A stretch of DNA of 64,000 nt from Amphibalanus amphitrite (lineage: Eukaryota; Arthropoda; Thecostraca; Balanomorpha; Balanidae). A model generated the notes under the pieces. It was not told the origin of the DNA. It did no database searches and worked only from the letters and a program-made list of their open reading frames with translations. Below are positions 23,157 to 35,800 of the stretch, in pieces (position 1 is the first letter of the stretch; each line of letters starts with the position of its first letter). A program made the position numbers and the translations under genes. The stretch spans positions 62,001 to 126,000 of the forward strand of contig NW_024882742.1 in the NCBI RefSeq assembly GCF_019059575.1, read 5' to 3'.

Positions 23157-25627
23157 CCCATCTCTCTCTCCCTCCCTCCCTCCCCCCCCTCCGTCACTGA
23201 CCGGTTAGCGATCGGTCGCGGAGCTCTGATCTGATGCCCAACAGTCATCTCACCTTATTCCTCTGAAGCCGCTCCTTTCTGGTCTCCCTCGGCTTTCCCA
23301 TCGGCACCTCGATGTTCTGGAAGCCCCCGAACATGTTGCGCCACGACTTGACCACCTTCTGTATGACGGTGATGGACTCGAGCGCGTGCAGCCGGTGCGG
23401 GATGTAGTGGAACGACACGTCCTGCAGGAAGTAGTTCCGCAGCCGGAACGACCAGTTGTTGGTGATGTGCACGTGCACGGTGATCAGATCTATGAGCAGA
23501 TCACGGTGATCAGATCTGTCCAAGCGGAGATCGTCAGCGGGAGACGGTGATCGGAAATAGTAGCACTTGAGACAGCACGAGTGACCACCCTGTTATGTGT
23601 TGGATTTTCTCATGATTAGTGTAGCTTAAATATCGATTATACGTCGATATACACCTGCTTTTTCTTAGCGTTTGTCTCTTACCCTGCTGCTCCGGGGCGC
23701 TGGTTATCGTAAACTTCACCCACTCGAACCTCCCGATCTTCGGTATCTGGACGAACACGTAGTCTCCCGGCTTGAACAGCATCTTTGGAGGCCGCTCGAG
23801 GACCAGAACCAGCACCTGGAGGGACAACGGCGCGCTTACGAACTTCCAGTTGAACGTTCACCCCTTGGATGTACGTTTTACCCAAGGTATCGGCTATACA
23901 CGCATAACTATTCACTAACAGAGATCATCGATAACTCGTATGTATTGCCCTATACCTGTATCTCAGACTCCGGTGTAATAATCCCAAAACCCCTATTATC
24001 GCGGATTGGCAATGCCGTGACTTCAGCTCTCACCACGGTGACGGAAGCTCACATTGGAGGGCAGCAGGGTGACCTCTGCGATGGCGGAGCGGCGTGGGCT
24101 GTAGACGATCCGCAGCAGCAGTTCGGCCGACCACAGACAGACGGGCAGCACCAGGTACTTCCAGAACCGTCCGGCGTGCACCATCATCAGGCCGTACAGC
24201 ACCACGTACAGCTGGTGCGTCAGGAAGAACGCCTGCAACGCCGCCCCAGGGTACCCCACCGTCAATGACTGACTGACAGTAGCTGACTGAATGACTGACT
24301 GAGCGATGGCCTTACTAAGACTGATATGACTCGATGAGACTGGTTAGCGGCATCACCAGTGAACAAACTGGGCAGAGCCTGGTCCATCGCCACTCTTGTG
24401 ACCCAGCGGCTCCACCAACTCACCACCTACTGTTCACCGATCTCACTGAGATTCTAAGGTTTGCGAGGGTCACTCAGACTCAGTCACCCAGGTGAACTCA
24501 GAGCCCACCATCCAGTGACCTCGCCACCCACCACCGGTCGGTGGCTCGATGACCCCAACCACCCACTGCTCCCGCCACGCCGGCACACCCACCAGGAAGG
24601 ACATGTGGTGTCTCAGCAGTGACGTGATGACGATGATGAGCACGACGACTAGACAGGCGAAGCCGGAGACGTTCAACTGCAGCTGGTCCGGCCGCTCGTA
24701 CAGCTCCGCCAGGTTCTCCGTGTCCACAACTGACGGCAAGGAAAACGTCACACAGCCGAAGAACTGGAGTCTTTTGATCCTGTGAGCCTACGAAATGGCC
24801 GGCGTTCTGGGTGTTTCAGTCCTGGTCACCGCATCCCCTCATGTCTCGACCGGTAAGTACCCACTCAACGTCTCCATGCACGCACAGGAGTGCGTGCTCG
24901 CAGCGTTCACTCGTGTCCCCAGTAGGCACCCACAGTAGGACTGGGTCTCTCGTAACTGGTCTCCGGGTGATCCAACCTTACGTACCTGCCGTAACCCCAC
25001 GTGCTCCCCCAGGTGCTCTCAGTACCTACCCGCCCCGGTGTGTACCTACTCACAGTAGGACCACATGGCAGCGGCCGAGTGCACCACGGCCAGGATGCAG
25101 ACGGTCAGGCTCAGCGTGCGGTGGATGCTCTTGTGGCTGTTAGACGGAGAGACCATGAAGAGCGGCGTCTCCTGCACCCAGGCCAGGATCCGGCGGCACA
25201 CCGTGATGGGCAGCACGGCAGTGTCCAGCAGCAGGATCTTACCTGGGACAGGGGAGCGGTCAGAGCTCAAGAACAATCCCGCCTAGTCACACTTTATGAT
25301 GCAAGGTGACAGATAGTCCACACACAGCTACCAAGTTCAAGTGAACACTTAGTCATTGGTAATCCATTACATTACAATCGAATTTGAAGATCAGATGCGT
25401 ATTGCGTTAATACTAGCTAGGGTCATTAGAAGGTGAGCTTCGAGCCTGGGTGAGTCACCTGTCCGGGTGGCTCACTCACCGAGTGCCGATGTCACCGACA
25501 CCAGCCAGTCGTCGCTCTCGGCCGCCCGATAGTACAGTGTCAATGAAAAGGTCGCCAGGTTTATACACACAAGAAAACTGTAGAACACCGTCAGTGCGAT
25601 GTTGTTTTGAAATATGTGTTTACCCAT
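20789..25627 (-). CDS. Divergent NOX5-like protein with heme histidines but altered FAD/NADPH motifs (complete, 11 exons)
   Basis: Exons in coding order: 25627-25480, 25242-25054, 24729-24593, 24232-24053, 23815-23683, 23489-23254, 22841-22200, 21996-21866, 21637-21553, 21446-21243 and 20920-20789. The total is 2217 bases, 738 aa. All junctions are in phase with GT-AG borders. The start is GCCATGG with an in-frame TAA two codons upstream, directly before the first helix (NNIALTVFYSFLVCINLATF), so no EF-hands are encoded. Heme ligand pairs keep the NOX spacing: H-x13-H in IHRTLSLTVCILAVVH and H-x12-H in THQLYVVLYGLMMVH. Where NOX has HPFT this has VKFT. GGGIGVTPF is LVGPDVFPF, GPYG is GPYS and the C-terminal CGPP is SGPR. 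Residues 265-555 or so form a long linker. It probably sits in a membrane as a cytochrome; electron transfer from NADPH is doubtful. Confidence 0.85.
22200..22841 (-). CDS. Low-complexity 214-residue linker exon of the divergent NOX-like gene
   Basis: One exon, phase 0 at both ends, opening with VDAMKVEEKHLTLDVVLSED and ending DTIR before VFIDGPYS. It is rich in Ala, Pro, Ser and Gly, with acidic patches and a basic KRRR near residue 188. It has no counterpart by sequence in the neighbouring paralogue, which instead has a different single 207-codon exon at this place. The donor CGG|GTGAGG was chosen because it is the only nearby site that keeps the frame into the next exon. Confidence 0.75.
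23072..23154. repeat. (CT)n microsatellite, about 83 bp
   Basis: Uninterrupted CT run followed by C-rich sequence, in the intron between exons 6 and 7 of the divergent NOX-like gene. Confidence 0.95.
23472..23517 (-). repeat. 26-bp-spaced duplicate acceptor of the divergent NOX-like gene
   Basis: AG|ATCTGATCACCGTG occurs twice, with exon starts at 23515 and 23489. Only the second keeps the frame; the first meets TAG just before the second acceptor. Confidence 0.75.
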
Positions 25628-26690
25628 GGCTTAATGAAATGATATCGAAATGCATTAATGAAATCGGCCCCTATCCCTTGATCCTCGAGCCAAATTCGTC
25701 TTCAGAGCGCCGATATTATCGATACCGTTCTGAATGGACAGATTTCCATTCATCTCGTGCCATAGAGTCCTACGTCCCTTCCTGTAGCTGTTCCATGCGA
25801 CAATCTCTGGCCATTTCTCGGGCCCCTACGGGCTACGGGCTACGTCACGCGATATGAGTGCACATCGAATGCAAGTTTGGCTGTGACTTTTTGACGGTTA
25901 TTTATCCATACGCCCTTCTTTTGTCTGTTTTTGCTGGATGTCTCGATAATATGCGAGTCTTTCCGTCCTCGCGGTGAAGTGCCGTGGGTGTGGCGCTACC
26001 AAAACACGTCAGTTGTTCAAATCACGTTCAGAATATCGAAGCGTCCTTCAGGTAAGAAGAATCACTGTTACTGAACGCACATGTATTATTTATCACAGGA
26101 ATACGATACACGAATACACATACAATACTACACTTCACGACAGTCACTAGGCACAGAGTTCAGCTGCTCAAATAATTAACTTAGTGGTCCCACTCTCGCC
26201 GTACGGCAGACGGCGTCACAGTAAGGCCACGGAGCCGGTCTCGGGACGACCAACCCACGGCCTCGCGCACAATGCACTCACTTATCGGGCGCACGGCGCC
26301 CAGTCACTCACTCAGTCACAATCGGTCAGTCACACGCGGTCACAGTCAATGACTCAGCTCGAGGGCCGGGAACGCGCACTCGAAAACAGTACCAGCCTGT
26401 ACCCGGCGGTACCAGAGAAGTACCGAACGGTACTGGACGGTACCGAGTGGACAATCCGAGCTCTCGGTAGCGTTCGGCAGCACGGGCCTCTCTCGGGCTG
26501 CCCTCTGTCCGGCGCAGGGCCACGGGAATCCGGCACACGATCCTATTTGGTTTCCTGTTCTCTGCCGCCGATGAGTTCAGTTCGTACCCTGACGGCGGCG
26601 CTCGCTCCGGACGGCGGGCGCCTGGCGGCCTCCTGTCCGAGGAACGGTACTGGTATGGCACGGGACGGAGCGACAGCGGCAGCGGCGCGC

Positions 26691-26822
26691 TCAGAACATC
26701 TCCTTGACGAAGCCGAAGCCGAACTTGGCCGCCTTCTCCCTGATGACGCGGCCGAGCGCCGGCGGGCCGCAGAAGAACACCGTCACCTTGCCGCGCCGCC
26801 GGTCCCGGATCTGGCCAAACAC
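26691..26822 (-). CDS. NOX5-like C-terminal exon
   Basis: 132 bases including stop. It encodes VFGQIRDRRRGKVTVFFCGP, then PALGR, ending FGFVKEMF with the aromatic C-terminus usual in NOX enzymes. Confidence 0.92.
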   Translation of the reverse strand: MFGQIRDRRRGKVTVFFCGPPALGRVIREKAAKFGFGFVKEMF

Positions 26823-29800
26823 CTGGCAGGTGCACCGGGCAGCGGTCAGTGGAGGGGTACTGAGGGGTGCCGGGGGTCACACAGGGTCGATCGGGGTCAA
26901 AGTCGCGACAGGCGGGACACAATAAGTTAATTGGGGTTACTGACATCACTGGAAGTATGTGGATGGGTATTTAAGATCACTGAGAAACAAAGGTCACTGG
27001 AGGGGCCCGGCATCAACACTGCTGCAGATCACTGAAATCGCTACAGATCACTTGGCGCTGATTGATCGCTTCAGACCACTCTTGGCTCACATACCGTCAC
27101 CCGTCAGTACTTACAGAGCTGATGACACAGCACCTACAATACCTCCCGGCTCCCACCTACCGCTCGACACCCCCGGCAGACTGACCTTGTCCCAGTCGGG
27201 CCGTCCCTGTTTGACCTCGTTGCGCAGCGGCACGGCGCCGACGATGGGCAGTGAGGACGTCTTGTGCAGCTGCATGGTGAGAAAGCTGTCCAGCTGGCTG
27301 CCACGCCGCTGCTGCGACTCGCGCAGCTGGTGCAGCAGCTCCAGGAACCACTCGAAGCTGCGCATGTCGCGGTTCACCCACACAAAGTCCACCTAAACGG
27401 GCGGGCATGGCAGGCGTCACATAAGCTGTATGCATGACAGGTGGGGATGACCAGACACACATCCATTCGAATACTGGACACTTTTCAGAGGAGAAGTAGA
27501 TTAAAAGTAATCCTGGACGTTAGATATTCTTTAGAACGTTTCACTTATAATTTTTCTCAGATAAGGAAAGCTGAGACATATCCATCGCCACTCCTGTCGC
27601 GCTCCAAGGTACCCCCACATTATACACATCTGACCGGAGCAAGAGTGAGTTCAGTGTCCATACCTTTTTCAGTTTGAGCATTGACGAGGGCATTTCCAGG
27701 CAGGTGGGAACCAGGCAGTGAGGACAGGGCCGGTGTGCCGCGTTATACCTGAAACAGAGCGACACAGTCAGGCGTTTGGTAGATCGGCGCTGCAGAAGAT
27801 GAACACTTAGATCAGGAGTAGGTATTGGTGGGTGTAGCTGGCCAAAAGGCTTCCTAAATTGTCGGACCTATTTACCTTCATTATTCAAATGTGCTAATAC
27901 ATCTGAGTGAACTGAATGAACTTCAAGCCAATACCGAGCAACATAGGTAAATACATTAATAATTTTGATACTTAGCCGCATAAGCCATAAAGTAAACAAT
28001 AAGAAAGAAGAGTGAAAGAGGCAACAACACGTCCACGCTTGACCGGCATATTATACAGGATGTGTATAAAGGCGTATGTGGGGTATGCTATGGGCGACAT
28101 TCGACCTCCTGTCCTCACTGACCGGCCCATGATGCAGTGTGTGTTTATGGGTATGTGGGATGACACTGGAAAGGAAGGCGACCCCCTCGTCCACTTCTCA
28201 TTTACCGGTCCATGATGCAGTGCAGCACCGACGCGAACGGCGTGACGCCGATACCGCCGCCCACCAGCACGGCATGCTGCGCGTGAAACACACTGGTGGA
28301 TGGCGCTCCGTACGGACCGTCCAGGATTATCTGCCGGGGCACAGACAACGTCATACACATGATCGCTAGAACCAGCAGGAAACGATCACTGTTTCAGACA
28401 CAGGCAGAGCTGATGAGAACTTAGGTCATCAAATTTGTCGATTTAGTCTAGGTACGTATGACGACAAATTTACTTAATCCAAGCGTGCATCATAGAAGTA
28501 GAACTCTCACCAGCTCATCGCTATTGAAAATAGTCATGCCCACTGCTGATACCCACCTTCCAGCTGAGTTTATCGACGGTCCCCTTCTGAAGCGAGTGCT
28601 GTTTATGGACGGCGCCGGCCTCTCTGACGGAGCCGGTCCTGCAGCCGGCCACCGTCCCCGGACCGGGCGCCGGCCGCTGGCAGCCCTCTGCCTCTATCCG
28701 CTTGGCCGACCCCTCTGCCTCTCTCCGTTTGGCCGAACCGCTGCCGCTGCAGCCGCCGGCACCGACCGTCGCCTCCGGCACCTGCGCCGACACCGTCCTG
28801 ACCGGCTCGACGCGCTCGTCGCCCACAAACCCGGCGTTGTGCAGGCCGCCCGGACCGTCCCCCGCCGGGTTCTGACAGGAGAACCCGTGAGGGGCCGACT
28901 CGGCCTGTGCCTGACGCAGCCACTCCAGGCGCTGCAGCTGCTCGGGCGTCACGGCTGTTACACCCGACTTCCGCTGCGCTGGCGGTGGCGCTACCGTCGC
29001 CGGTGTAGGTGGCGCCAGCTGCGGGCAGACCAGGTCGCTGGGGCCCGGGTGGGGCGTCGCGGTGGCCTTCATCAGTACGAACTGGTCGTAGAGGAAGGAT
29101 TTGAGACACGCCTCCAGCACCTTGTCGTGCAGACTACGGGTCCACTCGCCGACGGCCCGCACGTGGAAGGTGATCTGGTCTGAAACGGTCAGTGGCAGGG
29201 ACGTCAGACATTCGCCAGCGTCAGCAGTATGGATGGAGCTCCATTTACTTAGTAAGAGTGCTTCAGATGGAACAGCATGTCAAAGATTTAAAGAAAATAA
29301 AGATTCAAAATACTTTCTGGTATACACTGTCATTATAAATTTGCAATGATGTGATCCACCAACATGATCATCGGCTGACCACGGCCACCTGCCGACCCAC
29401 CTACACAAACCTCAACGCTTTATTCCTGCGCCACATGGAGCCCGTATGTTAGAAAACTCACCTTCGTTCTCTGGCGAGCTGCTGATGGTGAACGGGTGCC
29501 ACTCGTACTTGGCCACGGCCGGTATGTTGACGTAACAAAAGTCGCCGGGCCGGAACACGAAGTCGGGCGGTCGGGACACCGTCAGCCGCACCACCTGTGA
29601 AATCACACAGAATGGTTGAATACGTTATAAAATCGCAAGTACGGGCGACAAGAGCCATCGACGTTTGAACATCAATGTTACCAGACTCAGTGATCGAGGA
29701 TCACAGGTACCGGCGTTAGAATACAACATGGTGCATCGGCGTTGATTATCACAGGTACCGGTGTAGTCTTTTCACAGGTAACGACGTAAGGTTACAGGAA

Positions 29801-32800
29801 CCGACATCAGTTGTATCACAGGTATCGATGCTTCATGCTTGTGTTAGCTTTTAAATGTAGTCGGACTGCGGTTGGGTATACAGTCAAAGCAGTCGGACAG
29901 AAGTCATGACTGGGGCCATCAAATATGGTATATAATGTACTCTTGTGAGGAGTTGCACGGGTTGCTGAATGCAGAGTCTGCATGGGTCATGGCGTGGTAG
30001 CACTCTCCATCACCGTCCCTCTGTACAACATCACCCATTAGTGCAGAATGACCCAGTATCCAGCCGCCCGTCGCCAGCCAAACACCTGCTGTCCGCCGAC
30101 GACCCACTGACGTCATCACAACCCAGTGCCGTCACCGTATGTATAACTGGCTGGTCAGCCTGCAGTCGGCCAGGGCCGCGGTCCTGTTGTGGTCCGATAT
30201 CCATCTCCTTCCGCTGCACACCGCCGCCAGAGCTTCCGGAGTTACCATGAGGCGTGGTCTTATCTCAGGAAGTAGCTTACGAAGGCGTGGCCTACGCTCA
30301 GGAAGTACAGTAGCAGCTAGGAAGGCGAGGTCAACGCCCAGGAAGGACTCCAGGGAGGTGTGGTTTACATTTATAGAACGATGCTTTTCATGTCGAACGA
30401 TGCCACACATCCAGAGCGATGCCTTCCGGATAGGTGAAGCCGGTGAGGCGATGCGGCTGCTGATCTAAGAAATGGCCATCATGGAGCGTGTTTTCTCTCG
30501 GGGGCGAATCCCTCCCCAGCAGTAACGGACTGCGCACGGCGGGTGAAGATGAGGCCACAGAGGTGAAAAAAGGTGTCAACTCTCCAACCGGTGTTGGAGA
30601 CAGAGTCAATCCAATAAAGGAAGGTCGTCGGAGACACAACCACTTTAATATAAATAATAATCTCTTTTCATTGTTGTCGCAAAATTCTTCTCGTTTTTCT
30701 TTGATGCACGCAAAAAAATCAATCATATTGAGTCTTAGTTCATTACGAGAACTTCATACTCCATAGCACTATACAGTATACATAGGCTGCCGGAGACACC
30801 GGAGACAGAAGGTGGCGAGAAGGTGATTACTCCTAGAGCCGGGCGGAATCCATAAAGACGATTCTCTTTGACGCTTGCCGCGAAACTAGACCTTACGGCT
30901 GTCTCCGGAGACACGAAAGAATTTCAGTAGCGAAAACGCTAGCACAAACCCTGCGCACTTGTGACAACGCGGCGCAGCTTCTGAAAATGCCGTTGGGTTG
31001 GGATAGTAGCGACAGTGAAGTGTGCTTGAAGTGACTGAAGAGAGTAGTTGGATCTTGGTTGAATCTACCTAGGTAAGACTAAAATAAGACAATGGTTGAG
31101 GTTGGGGAATAGTTATCAAAGTTGAGGAATCAATAGGTACTGAGGACATATTGAACTTTTCAAACAAAAGTAACATATATTGTACAAAATCCCTTGTGAA
31201 TGATTTTTATTATATAGTTGATGCAGGAACACTCGTTTTCCTTTCATTTGTTTTATATTTCAGTTCAAGGTTCAGTTCTGATTGACTGATTTAGGAATGC
31301 ATGTGAAGGTGGTACAATACATTGATTGCATTTTTTTTCTACAAATACTTCAAAAGGAAATAGACAAATCTGAAGTGATTTATGTTGCTGAGTGCACTTC
31401 TCTTTGAATTTCAAAAATTTTAGATTAAGTATTCATAAGAAGTTTTATTCAAGCTTGATGTTGTTCCTTGTCCTAGCATCAATCCATGATGTCTAAAACT
31501 TGTTTCGGCCTGTTCCAGCGCCTCCAGAAACCTCCAGAAAGCTCCAGAAAGCTCTAGAATCCTCCAGAGAGCGTTCCAGCGCCTCCAGAAAGCTCCAGAA
31601 AGCTCTCGCCAAAGCTCCAGAAACCTCCAGTAACCTCCAGAGAGTTGAGAGGTCCAAATTTCTCTGGAGGCTCTGGTCTACAATTATGGCGCAAATGTGA
31701 CAATCACGAATGTAAACAAAGGACATTTGACTGATTATTTTACAACTTGAATGTAAAGAAAATTACATTGCTATAATTTTATTTATCTTTTTAACTAAAA
31801 TTGAAAACAAGTTCTGCATTTCAAGAGAGAACAATCGTCATTCTTTTGGTATCTATGACGCCAATCTCCAGAAATCTCCAGATTGCGTTCCAGCGCCTCC
31901 AGTAAAACCTCTGGTAGAGCCTCCAGTCAAGAATTTCTTCTGGAGGCGCTGGAACAGGCCCTATGTACCCATTATACAAACCACATGGTTTGATATTTGC
32001 AGATTGAGGTGCACAGCCTCAATGCAAGCATTTGCAACAAGCATTTACCTATATTTTTGAACCATTTCTGGACTTCCTGTTGGAAGTGAAGAGCAAATAC
32101 TCCAGTCATTGTTTTGATTTTACAAATATTAAATCTTGGTGGTCTATATCAAAGCACCCATCTTGCTGACACCTTCAGGTAAGGCCAGAGATCAGTCTAA
32201 ATATGTGCATGCATCTGAATGATTTAAAACAATCCAAGTCTTCATTGGTGCTTATATCAATGTAAATGTGCTATTTTCATTGGCTTACTCCCATGCCTTC
32301 GATTTCTGCATGGCAGAGGAAGCATTTATTCAAAGGTAATTATAGCTTTAAAATAGTAGGGAGATGCGAGATGACGTTTTCATTATCAATGCATAACTTC
32401 ATTCCAGTAGCCAAATCAGTCCCCTGCAGTTCTGCATTTCTCGACCTGCCAACGGTGGCCATGACGGCTGGTAAGGCCCCGGTCCGGCAGTTGGCAGTAG
32501 CGCCACCTACACTGAAGGTCGGCGGATCCCGAGGCCACGGGCCGGCCTGGCCCGACCGTGGCAGACGAGCCAGGGAGCGGGCGGCAGGGGTGGGGAGGGG
32601 TATCCGGGAAAGACGGGCAGCATTGCACTTAATAAACAAGGTTGGTATTAATAATTTGCCTGGAGTATCCGCGAGTCTTTTTAAGGCAGGCGCGACGTTA
32701 CCCAAATATAACTTGCTTTTAATTGGAGAGTTGGTAGGCAAATTAAGGCATTTGCGTGTTGCTCATTGACTAGCCCTCTGTTTTGGAATAACACCCGGTA

Positions 32801-35800
32801 ATGCTGCCCACAAGTGCAGTGCTAGCCTGCTTTTTTGTCTGTTTTAGGTATACATAGAAATGATTGAACGCCCTGCTAACCTAAATTTGTTCGTAGGTAA
32901 TTCTTACGATTTGTTTGAAGTGCCGACCTCCGAAGGAATAGTCCTTTCGAAAGCTAATACTTGCGTCCGGCTTTTAGTTTAGGAAAATAACACCCATTGT
33001 ATTCATAAGTATTGCTGATTTAACAGCAAAGTAAGTTGAAAAATTTTAATTTCCTTGCCTTTGTGTAGATGAAGGAGAGCAGCCACCAGCACACACGTCT
33101 AGCCGATCCTCTCACAGCCTCCACACTGCTGCCCATTGCCCAAGGGCCAAGGACCGACCGTAACATCTGTGTGCCATAAAATGGTACAACGGCGTCTTTC
33201 ATCAGGCGGACCCCAATGCGAACGCCACGCGGACCGTCCGTAATCGCGTTATGCGCCAGGCGCGGCCATAGCGCGGGACGCGACGCCAGCGCCGCCTATC
33301 GGCAACGCCAGAGAACTAAGGTCGGTGAGAGCACGGATTTTGATGGGTGATAGCGCAGTGTGAAAAAATAGGAAAGTTACATGAAAATGTCGCTATACTA
33401 CGGTATAGTTCACCATCTGAGCGACATATTTATGTATTTTTATCCATGGCGGATAAAAATTGGACCCGGGATCTGGCCATGGAAGAAAAAAATGTTGGTC
33501 AGTGTAAGCACGGATTTTCGTGGAAACTAGCGCAGTATGAAAAAATAGGCAGCTTACATAAAAATGTCGCTATACTACGCTGTAGCTCACTAACTGAGCA
33601 ACACATCTCTGCACTTTTTATCCATAGGAGAGAAAAATTCGACCCGGGATCGGGACATGGAAGAAAAAAATATTTGCACCACCAAATGAAATTAAGATAC
33701 ATCACTCCCGTTATATTTGTATTGAGTCTTTCATGAAACAATTTCGCTATACTACGGCAAACAGCATGACGTCTCGCATATATTGAGACATATTTTGACA
33801 ATGCAATGTAGGTATAATACAATTTGGAATGTTCATAAACATTTTATCTTCTCCTGCCAAATCCCGGTGCCAATTATCCCCGAATATTGGTAAAAAATAC
33901 GTCAGGGTAAACGCATATTACTGAATTTAATTGCATTATATCGCATTTTTCAGTTTATCGTTAAGTCTCCACACAGGGACGTTTTCATCTGAAGTTTGGC
34001 CGCCGGAGCCACCGCGAGGCCTAGTTGCACGAGTAGCCGATAGTCGGCGCCACCGTCGCACTCGGCCGCAGCCAGTATACTGCCAAAAATGGAGCTATTA
34101 TGATATCGCTCGTTGGTAACTAAGTGTGGCGTGCTTCATAAATGATCGCCGCATAGAGAAACAACCGTTTAATGAAGAAAATGACTTATATTTTACTCAT
34201 AATAACAATCTGAACCCCAATGTCCGCTTCTATATGGAGTTTGGCGCATAACGGAACGGTTGGTCCAGGACGACTGACGCAGGGCTTAGCTGATTTTGTC
34301 TGGTCTGACACAAGCTCTATAAGCATTGGTAAACCATCAGTTCAATTGTTTTGAGTTGACCTCGCGATTGAAGCATAAAGGCTAGTCATTAGTCTATCCC
34401 AGAAACAAATACACCCTTCGCATTTGTTCGCGGCATTCGTGTAACAGCGGTTCAAAAGCATGGGAACACAGCATAAACACAACCAGTCTTTCAATGGGTA
34501 TTGCTGGGTCCAGATGGCAGAAAGATGGCAGAAAGTTTTTGAAGGTAAAAAAGGAACACTCCCCAAAAAGCAACTCCGAAATCCAAAATATTCTGTTTCC
34601 ACTTATTGATCCTTTTTCAGCCCTTGAAAATACTTCAACTTTTATCTAACGGAGCTTGAGTGTCTTTCAAAGCCAAAAATTGTAAAGTTTGTATTAATAA
34701 GGGCTTCGTGTGCTGCTCAGCCAAAAAAGTTTACAATTTGCCTGGAGACAGAGCCAGTATGCCAGCTTATACAGTTGGAGACAGCGTAGATATTTTTTTC
34801 ACCTCTGTGAGGCCAGACCCTGACACCCCACTCGGTAACCCGCCCCGGACACCCCACTACAACTGCAGCCCCATGTGAGCCGGCCCGGCGCCCAGACGGT
34901 GTAACGCTCCCCGCTGGGCAAGGGCTGTCTGCAAGAGCTGCAAGGGAGTGTCCGTCTACCGCGGAGAGCGACCGACCACAGTGAACTGAACGGGGAGAGG
35001 GAGAGGGGGTGACTCTAATTAATACCCGGGAATCGATAAGCGATGAATGACTGAAACGAGCGTGAGCTAACCTATCCGATGGCGGCTCCGCACTGCACCA
35101 AACCGTCCGACAGCAATTTTGGACTAATTTTAATCGCAAGCAATTTTAGGCCATTACTTGATACTTGACTCAGCACCGCAAGAATTAATGATGTGCCCAA
35201 GCTACCGATGGCAGCTTGAAGGGGTTGCATACCGCACTGATAGATGGAAATCAGTAAATCATTAACCACCAATTATGACCATTGACCACATCGATCTCCA
35301 ATGAGCCAATAACTAACCTACCGGACCTGACCTTGGCCAATGAGCCGGGGAGCTGTCATCAGGCCCCACTGAACCCGTCCCTCAACTTCGACTTCGGAGA
35401 GAACCGGGAGACCTCTGACGTCATTCCACAGCCACGGCTCGTAAAACGGCACGCCACGTAAACGATGCCGTCGATAGACGTAGTAACTGGACTCCCCGTC
35501 GAAAGACCGACAATTATGCCATAAACCGATCGTTTAGCATTGCTGATAGTTTATTGAGGACCTCATTGTATCCCCCAATGACCCATTGTCGGGAGGTGAC
35601 CTGACCTGATTTCTGCGGTTCCTTCTGCAGGGGTTGGTAAGGTGGTTTAGGGGTGCAGACGCACCCTTCAGTGCCAATCGCACCACTTTGTAATAATAAT
35701 GACACAAAGCACCTGGCCAACGGGCATCGTTGGACGGCGGTGTAACCTACAGCCTTTTGTACCGAGCTCGCTGGCCCTGGGCAGTTATCGGCGATGGAGC

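Noticed and set aside
23015-23248. Leu-Ser and Arg-Glu repeat peptides
   Set aside because: Direct translation of a CT microsatellite in an intron.
26184-26949. Two overlapping frames of more than 200 aa around the NOX5-like C-terminal exon
   Set aside because: Only 26691-26822 on the minus strand is coding. The rest has no conserved motif and lacks splice support.
28458-29183. 241-aa plus-strand frame
   Set aside because: Antisense of the Pro-rich linker exon of the NOX5-like gene.
29695-29835. Repeated TCACAGGTACCGG units as duplicated splice sites
   Set aside because: The CACAG|GT look is on the plus strand, opposite to the gene, and units do not contain exon sequence. Treated as a minisatellite.
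32266-32769. 167-aa plus-strand frame with a possible first exon at 32460
   Set aside because: Only one splice-like donor and no downstream exon. Frame composition is not protein-like.
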